Assembly: GCF_020873875.1 (NCBI RefSeq)
Contig: NZ_JAHWGU010000003.1
Span: 186,001 to 250,000 of the forward strand
From: Actinoplanes sp. DH11
Lineage (GTDB): Bacteria; Actinomycetota; Actinomycetes; Mycobacteriales; Micromonosporaceae
Direction: 5' to 3'
Length of the DNA stretch: 64,000 bases
Shown piece after piece: positions 23,055-31,477 of the stretch. The translations under genes were made by a program, and so were the position numbers. Below the pieces are notes generated by a model. That model was given only the letters and a program-made list of their open reading frames with translations, had not been told where the DNA came from and did no database searches. Every line of letters begins with the position of its first letter. Positions within the stretch are counted from its first letter, which is position 1.

Positions 23055-24017
23055 ATGACCACCACAGTCACCAGCAGACCCGCCGTTTCGGTGGCCGGCC
23101 TGCGCAAGCGCTTCGGCACGAAGGTGGTGCTCGACGACATCGACCTGACCGTCACCGAGGGCACCGTCTTCGCCCTGCTCGGCCCGAACGGCGCCGGCAA
23201 GACGACAATGGTCCGGATCCTGGCGACGCTGCTGGCGGCGGACGGCGGCGCGGTGCGTGTGGCCGGGCACGACCCGGCGGACGACCCGGATGCGGTACGC
23301 GCGGCGATCGGCCTGACCGGGCAGTTCGCCGCCGTCGACCGGCTGCTGACCGTCCGGGAGAACCTGCGCCTGATGGCCGATCTGAACCGGCTGGGCCGGA
23401 CGGAGGGCGTACGCCGGGTGGATCGTTTGATTGAGCGTTTCGACCTCGGTGAGTCGGCGCGCAAGCCGGTGTCGCTGCTCTCCGGCGGTCAGCAGCGCCG
23501 GCTGGACCTGGCGATGACCCTGGTCGGCGACCCCCGGCTGATCTTCCTGGACGAGCCGACCACCGGCTTGGACCCGCGCAGCCGGCACGCCATGTGGCAG
23601 ATCGTCCGGGAACTGGTAGCCGAGGGCGTCACGGTCTTCCTGACCACGCAGTACCTGGATGAGGCCGACGAGCTCGCCGACCGGATCGCCGTGCTCGACC
23701 AGGGCCGGATCGTCGTCGAGGGCACCGCCGACGAACTCAAGCGCCGGATCCCGGGTGGGCATCTGCTGCTGCGTTTCGCCGATCCGCGGACGCTGCAGGC
23801 GGCGGCCGCGGTGCTGGACACGACGCATCGTGACGACGACGCGCTGACCTTGCAGGTGCCCAGTGACGGCGACATCGCCTCGCTGCGGGCCGTGCTCGGC
23901 ACCCTCGACCGGGTGCACGCCGAACCCGATCACCTGTCCATCCACACGCCCGACCTGGACGACGTGTTCTTCGCCTTCACCGGCGCCCCGGCCGCCACCA
24001 CCGAGGAGATCAGATGA
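23055..24017 (+). CDS. DrrA-type ABC transporter ATP-binding protein
   Basis: 320 aa. Walker A GPNGAGKTTMVR (about residue 40), Q-loop LTGQFAAVDRLLTV, signature LLSGGQQRRLDLAM, Walker B LIFLDEPTTGLD and H-loop-region VFLTTQYLDEADELAD are intact. After residue 230 the DrrA-type C-terminal extension follows. It energises the permease encoded next (4-bp overlap), probably for export of a hydrophobic compound or lipid. It is the third gene of the RHH/DUF4097 operon. Confidence 0.92.
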   Translation: MTTTVTSRPAVSVAGLRKRFGTKVVLDDIDLTVTEGTVFALLGPNGAGKTTMVRILATLLAADGGAVRVAGHDPADDPDAVRAAIGLTGQFAAVDRLLTVRENLRLMADLNRLGRTEGVRRVDRLIERFDLGESARKPVSLLSGGQQRRLDLAMTLVGDPRLIFLDEPTTGLDPRSRHAMWQIVRELVAEGVTVFLTTQYLDEADELADRIAVLDQGRIVVEGTADELKRRIPGGHLLLRFADPRTLQAAAAVLDTTHRDDDALTLQVPSDGDIASLRAVLGTLDRVHAEPDHLSIHTPDLDDVFFAFTGAPAATTEEIR

Positions 24018-24796
24018 CCACCATGGCCCATGCCGTCGCCGACTCCCGGACCATGCTGCACCGGCAGTTGCTGCACCTGCGGCGGTACCCGTCGCTGACC
24101 GTCATGCTCATCGGCCTGCCGGTGATCTTCCTGCTGCTGTTCGTCTACGTCTTCGGCGGCACCCTCGGCGCCGGTCTCGGTGGCGGGCGTGCCGAGTACC
24201 TGGATTACCTGACCCCCGGCATCCTGCTGTTCACCATGGCCGGCGCGGCCGCCGGCACCGCCATCTCGGTGGCGATGGACATGACCGAGGGCATCGTCGA
24301 CAGGTTCCGCAGCATGGCCATCTCCCGCGGGTCGCTGCTGACCGGGCACGTCCTCGGCAGCCTGGTGCAGAACTTCCTGGCATTGGGCGCGGTGCTCGGT
24401 GTCGCGCTGCTGATCGGGTTCCGACCGACGGCCACGCCGATCGAGTGGCTGGCCGTGGTCGGGATGGCGACGGCGACGTCGTTCGCGCTGATCTGGTTCG
24501 CGGTGGCGCTCGGCATGGTCGCCGACAGTGTGGAGACGGCCAGCAACACGCCCATGTTCCTGAGTCTGCTGCCGTTCCTGGGCAGTGGGTTCGTGCCCAC
24601 CGAGACGATGCCCGCGGGGCTGCGCACCTTCGCCGAGTACCAGCCGTTCACCCCGATCATCGAGACGTTCCGAGGACTGCTGCTCGGGTCCGGGATCGGC
24701 AACAGCGCGTGGATCGCGCTGGGGTGGTGCGCCGGGATCTCCGTGCTGTCGTACGTCTGGGCCAAGCGCCGCTACAACAAGCGCGCGGCGAGCTGA
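24014..24796 (+). CDS. DrrB-type (ABC-2) transporter permease
   Basis: 260 aa with six membrane segments, among them LTVMLIGLPVIFLLLFVYVF (first), LDYLTPGILLFTMAGAAAGT and LVQNFLALGAVLGVALLIGF. The ABC-2 signature region LPFLGSGFVPTETMPAGLRT, then YQPFTPIIETFRGLLLG is typical. Its start overlaps the ATPase stop (ATGA). The 3' end with the stop is duplicated 34 bp downstream. Confidence 0.92.
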   Translation: MTTMAHAVADSRTMLHRQLLHLRRYPSLTVMLIGLPVIFLLLFVYVFGGTLGAGLGGGRAEYLDYLTPGILLFTMAGAAAGTAISVAMDMTEGIVDRFRSMAISRGSLLTGHVLGSLVQNFLALGAVLGVALLIGFRPTATPIEWLAVVGMATATSFALIWFAVALGMVADSVETASNTPMFLSLLPFLGSGFVPTETMPAGLRTFAEYQPFTPIIETFRGLLLGSGIGNSAWIALGWCAGISVLSYVWAKRRYNKRAAS

Positions 24797-24840
24797 CGAG
24801 CGCCGCTCCGACAAGCGCGCGGCGAGCTGACGAGCGCCGC
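24777..24840 (+). repeat. 30-bp direct repeat spanning the permease stop codon
   Basis: The 30 bases 24777-24806 (starting ACAAGCGCGCGGCG, containing the TGA stop at 24794) recur without change at 24811-24840, period 34. The last codons and stop of the gene thus exist twice. The second copy runs into a poly-A tract (ACAAAAAAAG). Confidence 0.95.
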
Positions 24841-24852
24841 ACAAAAAAAGGG

Positions 24853-25257
24853 TCAGGACTCGCCGGTGTGCCGCTCGATCTGTTCCTGGATCTGGTGGGC
24901 GAACCCCTCGGCCATCGCCAGCTGGTCGCGCAGGGCCTGGACCCGGTTCTGCGCGGCGGTGTGGAACATGGCGAGGCGGTCCTGCAGCACGGTCCGGCCG
25001 TCGCCGGTGACGGCCGGGTCGCTGAGGGCGTCGAGTGTGGTGAGCAGGTCGCGCATCTCGTCGAGGGTGAACCCGAGCGGCTTCATCCGCTTGATGACGC
25101 GCAGCCGGTCGAGGTCGGGTTCGGTGTAGAGCCGGAACCCGCCCTCGCTGCGCGCCGACGGCACGACGAGGCCGGCCTCCTCGTAGTGGCGGATGGTGCG
25201 GATGCTCAGGCCCACCCGGTCGGCGGCCTCGCCGATCTGCATCAGTCCTGCGGTCAC
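24853..25257 (-). CDS. MerR family transcriptional regulator
   Basis: 134 aa from GTG at 25257 (an ATG five codons later is possible). HTH MQIGEAADRVGLSIRTIRHY, wing YEEAGLVVPSARSEGGFRLY, then the long dimerisation helix ending EQIERHTGES. It lacks Cys residues for metal sensing in the C-terminal region. It lies 12 bp downstream of the SulP gene on the same strand and probably controls that operon through the dyad at 26880-26900. Confidence 0.87.
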   Translation of the reverse strand: MTAGLMQIGEAADRVGLSIRTIRHYEEAGLVVPSARSEGGFRLYTEPDLDRLRVIKRMKPLGFTLDEMRDLLTTLDALSDPAVTGDGRTVLQDRLAMFHTAAQNRVQALRDQLAMAEGFAHQIQEQIERHTGES

Positions 25258-25269
25258 CGGATCAGTCTC

Positions 25270-26778
25270 TCAATGCCCGCCGCCCAGCTGCCCGGCCAGG
25301 GTGTCGTGCATGCGGGCGCTTGCCTCGTTCAGTCCGGTGATCTCGGCGGTCTTGCCGCGCTGCCGGTACTTGGTGGTGATCGCGTCCAGGGCGGCCACCG
25401 AGGAGGCGTCCCAGACGTGGGTGCCGGACAGGTCGATGACGACGTGGTCCGGGTCGCCGGCGTAGTCGAACTGGTACACGAGGTCGTTGCTGGAGGCGAA
25501 GAACAGCTCACCGCGTACGCGATAGGTGTGGTCGTCGATCTTCTCCACCGCCGCGAAGTGCGCGACCCGCCGGGCGAAAATGACCATCGCGGCCAGCACG
25601 CCGAGCACGACGCCGATCGCGAGGTTGTGGGTGACGAGCGTGCCGGCCACGGTGACCAGCATGACGATGATCTCGCCGGCCGGCATCCGGCGGAGCGTGG
25701 CCGGGGCGATGCTGTGCCAGTCGAACGTGCCGACCGAGACGATGATCATGACGGCGACCAGCGCGGCCATCGGGATCAGGGCGACCACGTCGCCGAGGGC
25801 GACGACCAGGACCAGCAGGAAGGCACCGGCCAGGAAGGTCGAGAGACGGGTACGGGCACCGGACGCCTTCACGTTGATCATTGTCTGGCCGATCATCGCG
25901 CAGCCACCCATGCCGCCGAAGAACCCGGTGACGATGTTGGCGACGCCCTGGCCCCACGACTCGCGCGTCTTGTCCGAGTGGGTGTCGGTGATGTCGTCGA
26001 CCAGTTTGGCCGTCATCAGCGACTCCATCAGGCCGACCAGGGCGATACCCAGCGCGTACGGGGCGATGACCTGAAGCGTGCCGAGCGTGAACGGGATGTC
26101 CGGGAGGCCGAGGGCAGGCAGGCTGTCGGGCAGGGCGCCCTCGTCGCCGACGGTCGGCACGGTGAGGTGGGTCAGCAGGGTGAACGCGGTCAGCAGGACG
26201 ATCGCGACGAGTGGCGCCGGCACGGCCGTGGTGACCCGGGGCAGCAGGAACATGATCGCCAGCGCGACGGCGACCAGCGGGTAGACCAGCCACGGCACGC
26301 CGATCAGGTGCGGCACCTGAGCCGTGAAGATCAGGATGGCGAGGGCGTTGACGAACCCGACCATGACGCTGCGCGGGATGAACCGCATCAGTTTCGCCAC
26401 GCCCAGCATCGCCAGCACGACCTGGAGCAGCCCGCCGAGGATGACGGCGGCGATCAGGTAGTCGAGGCCGTGTGACGTCACCAGCGGCGCGACGACCAGG
26501 GCGATCGCGCCGGTGGCGGCACTGATCATGGCGGGCCGGCCACCGGTGAAGGCGATCGTGACGGCCATCGTGAACGAGGCGAACAGCCCGACGCGCGGGT
26601 CGACGCCGGCCAGGATGGAGAACGAGATCGCCTCCGGGATCAGCGCCAGCGCCACCACGAGGCCGGCCAGCACCTCGGTGCGCAGTACCCGCGGTGACGA
26701 CAGCCAGGACGGACGGGACCAGCGCGGCAACGCCGCGGGGGACTGCGAGGACATGGGGCTCGTTTCCATCTCGGGCAC
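25270..26778 (-). CDS. SulP/SLC26 family anion transporter with STAS domain
   Basis: 502 aa. The SulP signature is seen in AGLVVALALIPEAISFSILA, then GVDPRVGLFASF, and about 10-12 membrane segments follow, including GFFGGMGGCAMIGQTMINVK in the core. The C-terminal STAS domain begins about residue 400 (GELFFASSNDLVYQFDYAGD, VVIDLSGTHVWDASSVAALD). Family members exchange or take up sulfate, bicarbonate or other small anions. A MerR gene follows in the same operon. It may start at one of three nearby ATGs; the longest is given. Confidence 0.92.
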   Translation of the reverse strand: MPEMETSPMSSQSPAALPRWSRPSWLSSPRVLRTEVLAGLVVALALIPEAISFSILAGVDPRVGLFASFTMAVTIAFTGGRPAMISAATGAIALVVAPLVTSHGLDYLIAAVILGGLLQVVLAMLGVAKLMRFIPRSVMVGFVNALAILIFTAQVPHLIGVPWLVYPLVAVALAIMFLLPRVTTAVPAPLVAIVLLTAFTLLTHLTVPTVGDEGALPDSLPALGLPDIPFTLGTLQVIAPYALGIALVGLMESLMTAKLVDDITDTHSDKTRESWGQGVANIVTGFFGGMGGCAMIGQTMINVKASGARTRLSTFLAGAFLLVLVVALGDVVALIPMAALVAVMIIVSVGTFDWHSIAPATLRRMPAGEIIVMLVTVAGTLVTHNLAIGVVLGVLAAMVIFARRVAHFAAVEKIDDHTYRVRGELFFASSNDLVYQFDYAGDPDHVVIDLSGTHVWDASSVAALDAITTKYRQRGKTAEITGLNEASARMHDTLAGQLGGGH

Positions 26779-26879
26779 AGCGTGCCGGCCCTTGCCGGAA
26801 GGGCTGATCAGTACGGGTCTACCAGGCGGCGCCCCGGCGCGCGGAAGAACCAGCGAGGGCGGATGGCGACGCCGACTCT

Positions 26880-26900
26880 ACTCTCCGGTGAGGGGAGAGT
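26880..26900 (-). promoter_or_regulatory. MerR-type operator before the SulP-MerR operon
   Basis: Perfect 7-bp arms ACTCTCC and GGAGAGT separated by GGTGAGG, about 100 bp before the SulP start. On the minus strand the dyad is directly followed by TAGAGT, a good -10 element, the usual geometry of MerR-controlled promoters. Confidence 0.6.
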
Positions 26901-26946
26901 TGCGGCTGTCGCGCGTGTCGATGATCACCGCGAGCCTCAGCCGCGT

Positions 26947-27168
26947 TCACGGCGTACCAGGTCGCGGACCGTGGCGGTAGAGCCCGTCGAAGTGCGGCGC
27001 CAGCGCGTCCCAGGCGGTGTCGAGCCGGTCCCGGCTGCGGCCCATCGTGGTGGCCTGGAAGGCCGGCGTGCGGTGGGGGAACGCGGTGGCTTCCGGCGGG
27101 ACGTCGGCGATGGTCCCGCCCATGTGCCGGAGCTGGAAGAAGTGGACCGCACCGGAGCGGAGCAGTTC
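26947..27168 (-). pseudogene. 3' relic of a FAD-linked oxidase (BBE-type)
   Basis: The minus-strand frame reads ELLRSGAVHFFQLRHMGGTI and then ADVPPEATAFPHRTPAFQAT, matching the region near the C-terminus of berberine-bridge-type FAD oxidoreductases (HMGG..A.V..DATAFPHR). It has no start and is cut at about 27168, where plus-strand DNA reads LAKATGGPEHTPQACAIVEQ to a stop. That looks like the 3' end of another lost gene. The rest of 26779-27358 holds no intact gene. Confidence 0.6.
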
Positions 27169-27358
27169 GGCGGCTGCTGGCCAAGGCCACCGGCGGACCG
27201 GAACACACGCCGCAGGCCTGCGCGATCGTGGAGCAGGCCCTGTCCGCCTGACCTCGGCGGAGGCGTTCCGGCGGGCCGTCGCCCGCGTTGCGGCTTCCGG
27301 CGGGCCACGTAAAATTGCCCGCTATGCGACTGTGTGACACGCGGCCGAGGGCCGGCCG

Positions 27359-27652
27359 TTGACCGTTCAGCTCACCCTCAGCACCGACCGGCGCGCCGAC
27401 GGCGGGGTGGTGCTCACCGCCGTCGGCGAGATCGACATGAGCAACGCCGGTGAGTTCGGGGTGGCGGTCACCGCGGCCCTCGACGCCGGGGCGGAGCCGC
27501 TGGTCGTCGACCTGACCGCGGTGGACTACATCGACAGTGCCGGGCTCGCCTGCCTGTTCCCCCATGTGGAGCGGATCCGGCTGGTGACCGGCCCGATGCT
27601 GGCCCCGGTGTTCACGATCTCCGGATTGGGTGATCTCACGACCACGCGATGA
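27359..27652 (+). CDS. STAS-domain anti-sigma factor antagonist
   Basis: 97 aa with a TTG start at 27359 and GCCGAGGG upstream. STAS fold: VVLTAVGEIDMSNAGEFGVA, VVDLTAVDYIDSAGLACLFP. The Ser in DYIDSAGL is the usual phosphorylation site of SpoIIAA/RsbV proteins. When unphosphorylated these bind the anti-sigma kinase and release the sigma factor. The sigma factor gene follows 63 bp downstream. No anti-sigma kinase gene is present here. Confidence 0.85.
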   Translation: MTVQLTLSTDRRADGGVVLTAVGEIDMSNAGEFGVAVTAALDAGAEPLVVDLTAVDYIDSAGLACLFPHVERIRLVTGPMLAPVFTISGLGDLTTTR

Positions 27653-27715
27653 TTGGTTCGCTCCGCAGTGGGCAATGGTGCGTGCACGCCACGCCCGAAC
27701 CGCAAGGAGTTGAAG

Positions 27716-28516
27716 ATGACCGTGCTCGTTGACACCACTGCCGCCCGCACCGACGCTAACCAGAGCACCGATCGGGCCAGTGAGCTGATCAACGCGATGG
27801 CCGTCCTCCCGGCCGGCCACCCGTCGCGGCCCGCGATGCGGGATCGGGCGATCGAGGCCTGGCTGCCGCTGGCCCGGCACCTGGCCAACCGGTACGCGAA
27901 CCGCGGTGAACCCCGCGACGACCTCTACCAGGTGGCCGTGGTCGGCCTGATCAAGGCGGTCGACCGGTTCGAGGCCGACCGCGGCGTCGACTTCGCCGGC
28001 TTCGCGATCCCCACGATCGTCGGCGAGCTCAAGCGCCACTTCCGGGACCGTACCTGGTCGGTGCGGGTGCCGCGCCGCCTGCAGGAACTGCGCCTGGCCA
28101 TCACCGGCGCCAACAACACGCTGAGCCACACCCTCGGCCGCTCGCCGACGGTCGCCGACATCGCCGAGCACCTCGGCATCACCGAGGACGAGGTCCTCGA
28201 AGGACTGGAGGGCGCCCGCGCCTACTCCTCGGCGAGCCTCTCCACCCCGATCAACGAGGAGGGCGCCGAGCTCGGCTCCACCCTCGGCGGTGAGGACACC
28301 GCCTTCGAGCTGGCCGAGCTGCGGATCGCGCTCGGCCCGGCGATGGCCAGCCTCGACGAGCGGGAGCAGCGGATCGTCAGCCTGCGCTTCTACGGCAACC
28401 TGACGCAGTCGCAGATCGCCGAACAGATCGGCATCTCCCAGATGCACGTGTCGCGGCTGCTCACCCGGGCCCTGGCCAAGCTGCGCCAGCGCCTGGACGA
28501 CTCCGCCATGTGCTGA
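27716..28516 (+). CDS. SigB/SigF-family RNA polymerase sigma factor
   Basis: 266 aa, ribosome binding site CAAGGAG. Region 2 reads LANRYANRGEPRDDLYQVAV, then GLIKAVDRFEADRGVDFAGF. Region 3 follows with VRVPRRLQELRLAITGANNT and the region 4 HTH with LTQSQIAEQIGISQMHVSRL. This is the SigB/F/G branch used in stress or developmental responses and normally held by an anti-sigma factor. The STAS gene in front fits partner-switching control. A strong hairpin terminator follows. Confidence 0.92.
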   Translation: MTVLVDTTAARTDANQSTDRASELINAMAVLPAGHPSRPAMRDRAIEAWLPLARHLANRYANRGEPRDDLYQVAVVGLIKAVDRFEADRGVDFAGFAIPTIVGELKRHFRDRTWSVRVPRRLQELRLAITGANNTLSHTLGRSPTVADIAEHLGITEDEVLEGLEGARAYSSASLSTPINEEGAELGSTLGGEDTAFELAELRIALGPAMASLDEREQRIVSLRFYGNLTQSQIAEQIGISQMHVSRLLTRALAKLRQRLDDSAMC

Positions 28517-28540
28517 GCCGTACGCCTGCGAATCGTCTCG

Positions 28541-28569
28541 CGGCCGCGCCGGAGTTCCCGGCGCGGCCG
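28541..28569. terminator. Bidirectional hairpin terminator
   Basis: Perfect 12-bp stem CGGCCGCGCCGG/CCGGCGCGGCCG with loop AGTTC, between the convergent sigma-factor gene and siderophore ABC operon. Confidence 0.85.
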
Positions 28570-28593
28570 TCCGCGTCGGACCCCGGACCCGCC

Positions 28594-29406
28594 TCAGCCT
28601 GCGGTCGCCGTCACGTGGTGGCGGCCGATCGGCAGCATCAGCGGCTTGCCGGAGACCGGGTCGGTGATCACCTGACTGTCCAGGCCGAAGACCGCGCGCA
28701 CGCAGTCCTCGGTGAGCACCTCGGCCGGGTTTCCGGCGGCGTGCAGCTCCCCGGCGGCCAGGGCGATCAGGTGGTCGGCGTACCGGGCGGCCATGTTCAG
28801 GTCGTGCAGGACCATCACGATGGTGGTGCCGCGATCCCGGTTCAGGTCGGTGAGCAGGTCCAGGACCTCGACCTGGTGGCTGACGTCGAGGAACGTGGTC
28901 GGCTCGTCGAGCAGCAGCAGCTCGGTCTGCTGCGCCAGGGCCATCGCGATCCACACACGCTGTCGCTGGCCGCCGGACAACTCGTCCACGGCACGGTCGG
29001 CCAGTTCGGCGGTCTGGGTGGCGTCCAGCGCGGCGGCCACCGCGACGTCGTCCTCGCGGCTCCACCGCGACAGGATGCGCTGATGCGGGTTACGGCCCCG
29101 GCCGACCAGGTCGGAGACGGTGATGCCCTCCGGCGCGACCGGTGACTGGGGGAGCAGCCCGAGGGTGCGGGCCAGCTCCTTCGCCGGCATCTTGTGCACG
29201 GCACGGCCGTCCAGCAGCACGTGCCCGGCTTTCGGCGCCAGCAGCCGGGACATCGAGCGCAGCAGGGTCGACTTGCCGCACGCGTTGGCGCCGACGATGG
29301 CGGTGATCCGGCCGGGCGGCACCAGCAGGTCGAGCGCATCGATGACGACCCGGTCGCCGTACCCGACGGTCAGCTTCTCCACCGACAGGGAGTGTTGGGT
29401 GGTCAC
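28594..29406 (-). CDS. Iron-siderophore ABC transporter ATP-binding protein (FepC/FecE type)
   Basis: 270 aa from GTG at 29406, overlapping the permease stop by 4 bp. Walker A is GANACGKSTLLRSM with Cys in the GxxxCGKST form typical of FecE-like ATPases. Signature [18 protein letters not shown], Walker [14 protein letters not shown]-loop VMVLHDLNMA. It energises import of ferric siderophore through the two permeases encoded upstream. It is the last gene of the four-gene iron operon. Confidence 0.93.
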   Translation of the reverse strand: MTTQHSLSVEKLTVGYGDRVVIDALDLLVPPGRITAIVGANACGKSTLLRSMSRLLAPKAGHVLLDGRAVHKMPAKELARTLGLLPQSPVAPEGITVSDLVGRGRNPHQRILSRWSREDDVAVAAALDATQTAELADRAVDELSGGQRQRVWIAMALAQQTELLLLDEPTTFLDVSHQVEVLDLLTDLNRDRGTTIVMVLHDLNMAARYADHLIALAAGELHAAGNPAEVLTEDCVRAVFGLDSQVITDPVSGKPLMLPIGRHHVTATAG

Positions 29407-30437
29407 AGCGAGCCTCCGGCGCGGTTGGTGCGGACGAGCAGATAGATCAGGTACGGGGCGCCGAGCACGCCAGTGATCACGCCCACCGGGAAGCGGACGT
29501 CGAACGCGTACTGGCCGAGGAAGTCGGCGAGCAGCACCAGCAACGCCCCGACCAGCGCGGACGGGATCAGTGGGGAACCACCGGGGCCGACCAGGCGGGC
29601 CGCGATCGGCCCGGCCAGGAACGCCACGAACGCGATCGGCCCGGTGGCCGAGGTGGCGAAGGCGATGAGACCGACGGCGGCGACGATCGCGATCAGACGG
29701 GTACGTTCCAGCCGGGTACCGAGCGCCGCGGCGGTGTCGTCGCCGAGCTGCAGCATGGACAGGTCCCGCGCCTGGCTCAGCAGGATCGGGGCCAGCACGA
29801 CCAGGGCGATCACCACCGGCAGGGTCTCGTCCCAGGTGGAGCCGTTCAGGCTGCCGTTGAGCCAGCGCATCGCGGCCTGCAGGTCCCACTGGCCGGCCTG
29901 GTTGAGCACGTAGGCGGTGGCGCTGTCCAGCATCGCGGCCATGCCGATGCCGATCAGCACCAGCCGGGTCCCGGCGACGCCGTCCTTGAACGACAGCACG
30001 TAGATGAGCAGTGCCACGCCGAGGCCGGCGCCGATCGCGAACGCGGAGACCCCGGCCTCGCCCAGGTCCAGCACGATGATCGCGAACGCGGCCGCGGCGC
30101 TCGCCCCGGAGCTGATGCCGATGATGTCCGGGCTGGCCAGCGGGTTGCGCAGCATGCTCTGGAAGGTGACCCCGCCCATGCCGAAACACAGGCCGGTGAC
30201 CAGGGCCAGCACCGCCCGCGGCAGGCGCAGCTCGCCGACCGTGAACGAGGCGCCCGGCACGGTCTCGCCGAGGATCACCCGCAGCACGTCACCGGGCGGG
30301 TAGAACGTCTGCCCGACCATCAGCGAGACCGCGAACATCGCGACGACGGCGCCGCCGAGCACGCCGATCACGGTGCGGCGCCGCCGGTTGCGCCGGACCC
30401 GGCCGCGGGTGACGGCCTGCAGGGTCATGGTGCTCAC
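29403..30437 (-). CDS. FecCD-family siderophore permease (second)
   Basis: 344 aa with about 9-10 membrane helices. FecCD signatures: GLCFGMGGVTFQSMLRNPLA, SPDIIGISSGASAAAAFAII, and near the end FLAGPIAARLVGPGGSPLIP. The basic N-terminus RGRVRRNRRRRTVI is cytoplasmic. It pairs with the next permease as an inner-membrane heterodimer. It starts within the upstream gene's stop (ATGA). Confidence 0.92.
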   Translation of the reverse strand: MSTMTLQAVTRGRVRRNRRRRTVIGVLGGAVVAMFAVSLMVGQTFYPPGDVLRVILGETVPGASFTVGELRLPRAVLALVTGLCFGMGGVTFQSMLRNPLASPDIIGISSGASAAAAFAIIVLDLGEAGVSAFAIGAGLGVALLIYVLSFKDGVAGTRLVLIGIGMAAMLDSATAYVLNQAGQWDLQAAMRWLNGSLNGSTWDETLPVVIALVVLAPILLSQARDLSMLQLGDDTAAALGTRLERTRLIAIVAAVGLIAFATSATGPIAFVAFLAGPIAARLVGPGGSPLIPSALVGALLVLLADFLGQYAFDVRFPVGVITGVLGAPYLIYLLVRTNRAGGSL

Positions 30438-31477
30438 AGCTCGCGCACTTTCTGCCGGCGGACGATGGAGATGAAGAACGGTGCGCCGATCAGCGCGGTG
30501 ATGATGCCCGCTTCGATCTCGTCGGGCCGGTTCACCACCCGGCCGACCACGTCGGCGAAGGTCAGCAGGATCGCGCCGGTCAGCGCCGAGAACGGCAGCA
30601 GCCAGCGATGGTCCAGGCCGATCAGCAGGCGGCAGGCGTGCGGGACGAGCAGGCCGACGAACGCGATCGGGCCGGCGATCGCGGTGGCCGCGCCGCAGAG
30701 CACCACCGCGCCGAGGGCGGCGATCCCGCGGGCCACGGCGACCCGCTCACCCAGACCGGCGGCGAGTTCGTCACCGAGGGCCAGAGAGTTCAGCGGCCGG
30801 GCACAGAGCAGGCAGATGACCAGGCCGGCGAGCAGGAACGGCGCGATGTGGCCGATGCTGTCCCAGGTGGCGCCGCCGACCCCGCCGACCTGCCAGGACC
30901 GGAAGCTGTCGGTGATGTCGCCGCGTGGCAGCACCACCGCGACGACCAGGGACGCCAGGGCGGCCGAGGTGGCCGCGCCGGCCAGAGCAATCTTGAGTGG
31001 GGTGGCGCCGCCGCGGCCGAGCGAGCCGACCGCGTAGACGAAGAGCGCGGAGACGCCGGCGCCGGCGATGGCGACCCAGATGTACTCGGTCGCGGTGGAG
31101 AGTCCCACGGTCACCAGGGCCAGCGCGATCGCGAGCATGGCGCCCATGTTCACGCCGAGGATGCCCGGGTCGGCGAGCGGGTTGCGGGTGACGCCCTGCA
31201 TGACGGCGCCGGACAGGCCGAGCGCGGCGCCGACCAGGGCGGCCAGGACCGTACGCGGCAGCCGCTTGGCGACGGCCGCCTGGTCCAGCGTGTCGTTGGC
31301 GCCGCCCAGCGCGGCGGTGATGTCGGCGAGGCCGACGATGCGGGAACCGAACGCGACCGAGGCGAGCATGACCAGCGCCAGGATCGCCACGACGGCCAGC
31401 AGCCAGGCCAGGCGCACCCGGGCCGGGCGTCGCACGGCGGCGACGTCCGGCCCGGACGGGGATTCGACGAGCGTCAT
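30434..31477 (-). CDS. FecCD-family siderophore permease (first)
   Basis: 347 aa. FecCD hallmarks VGAALGLSGAVMQGVTRNPL, ADPGILGVNMGAM and FVGLLVPHACRLLIGLDHRW, with about 10 helices. Its ATG shares one base with the stop of the binding-protein gene (TGATG) and its own stop overlaps the second permease, so the whole operon is translationally coupled. Confidence 0.93.
   Translation of the reverse strand: MTLVESPSGPDVAAVRRPARVRLAWLLAVVAILALVMLASVAFGSRIVGLADITAALGGANDTLDQAAVAKRLPRTVLAALVGAALGLSGAVMQGVTRNPLADPGILGVNMGAMLAIALALVTVGLSTATEYIWVAIAGAGVSALFVYAVGSLGRGGATPLKIALAGAATSAALASLVVAVVLPRGDITDSFRSWQVGGVGGATWDSIGHIAPFLLAGLVICLLCARPLNSLALGDELAAGLGERVAVARGIAALGAVVLCGAATAIAGPIAFVGLLVPHACRLLIGLDHRWLLPFSALTGAILLTFADVVGRVVNRPDEIEAGIITALIGAPFFISIVRRQKVREL

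Noticed and set aside
22825..23058. Small basic (histone-like) protein gene
   Set aside because: Lys/Arg richness comes from the 14-bp array. There is no ribosome binding site, and the frame overlaps the ATPase start.
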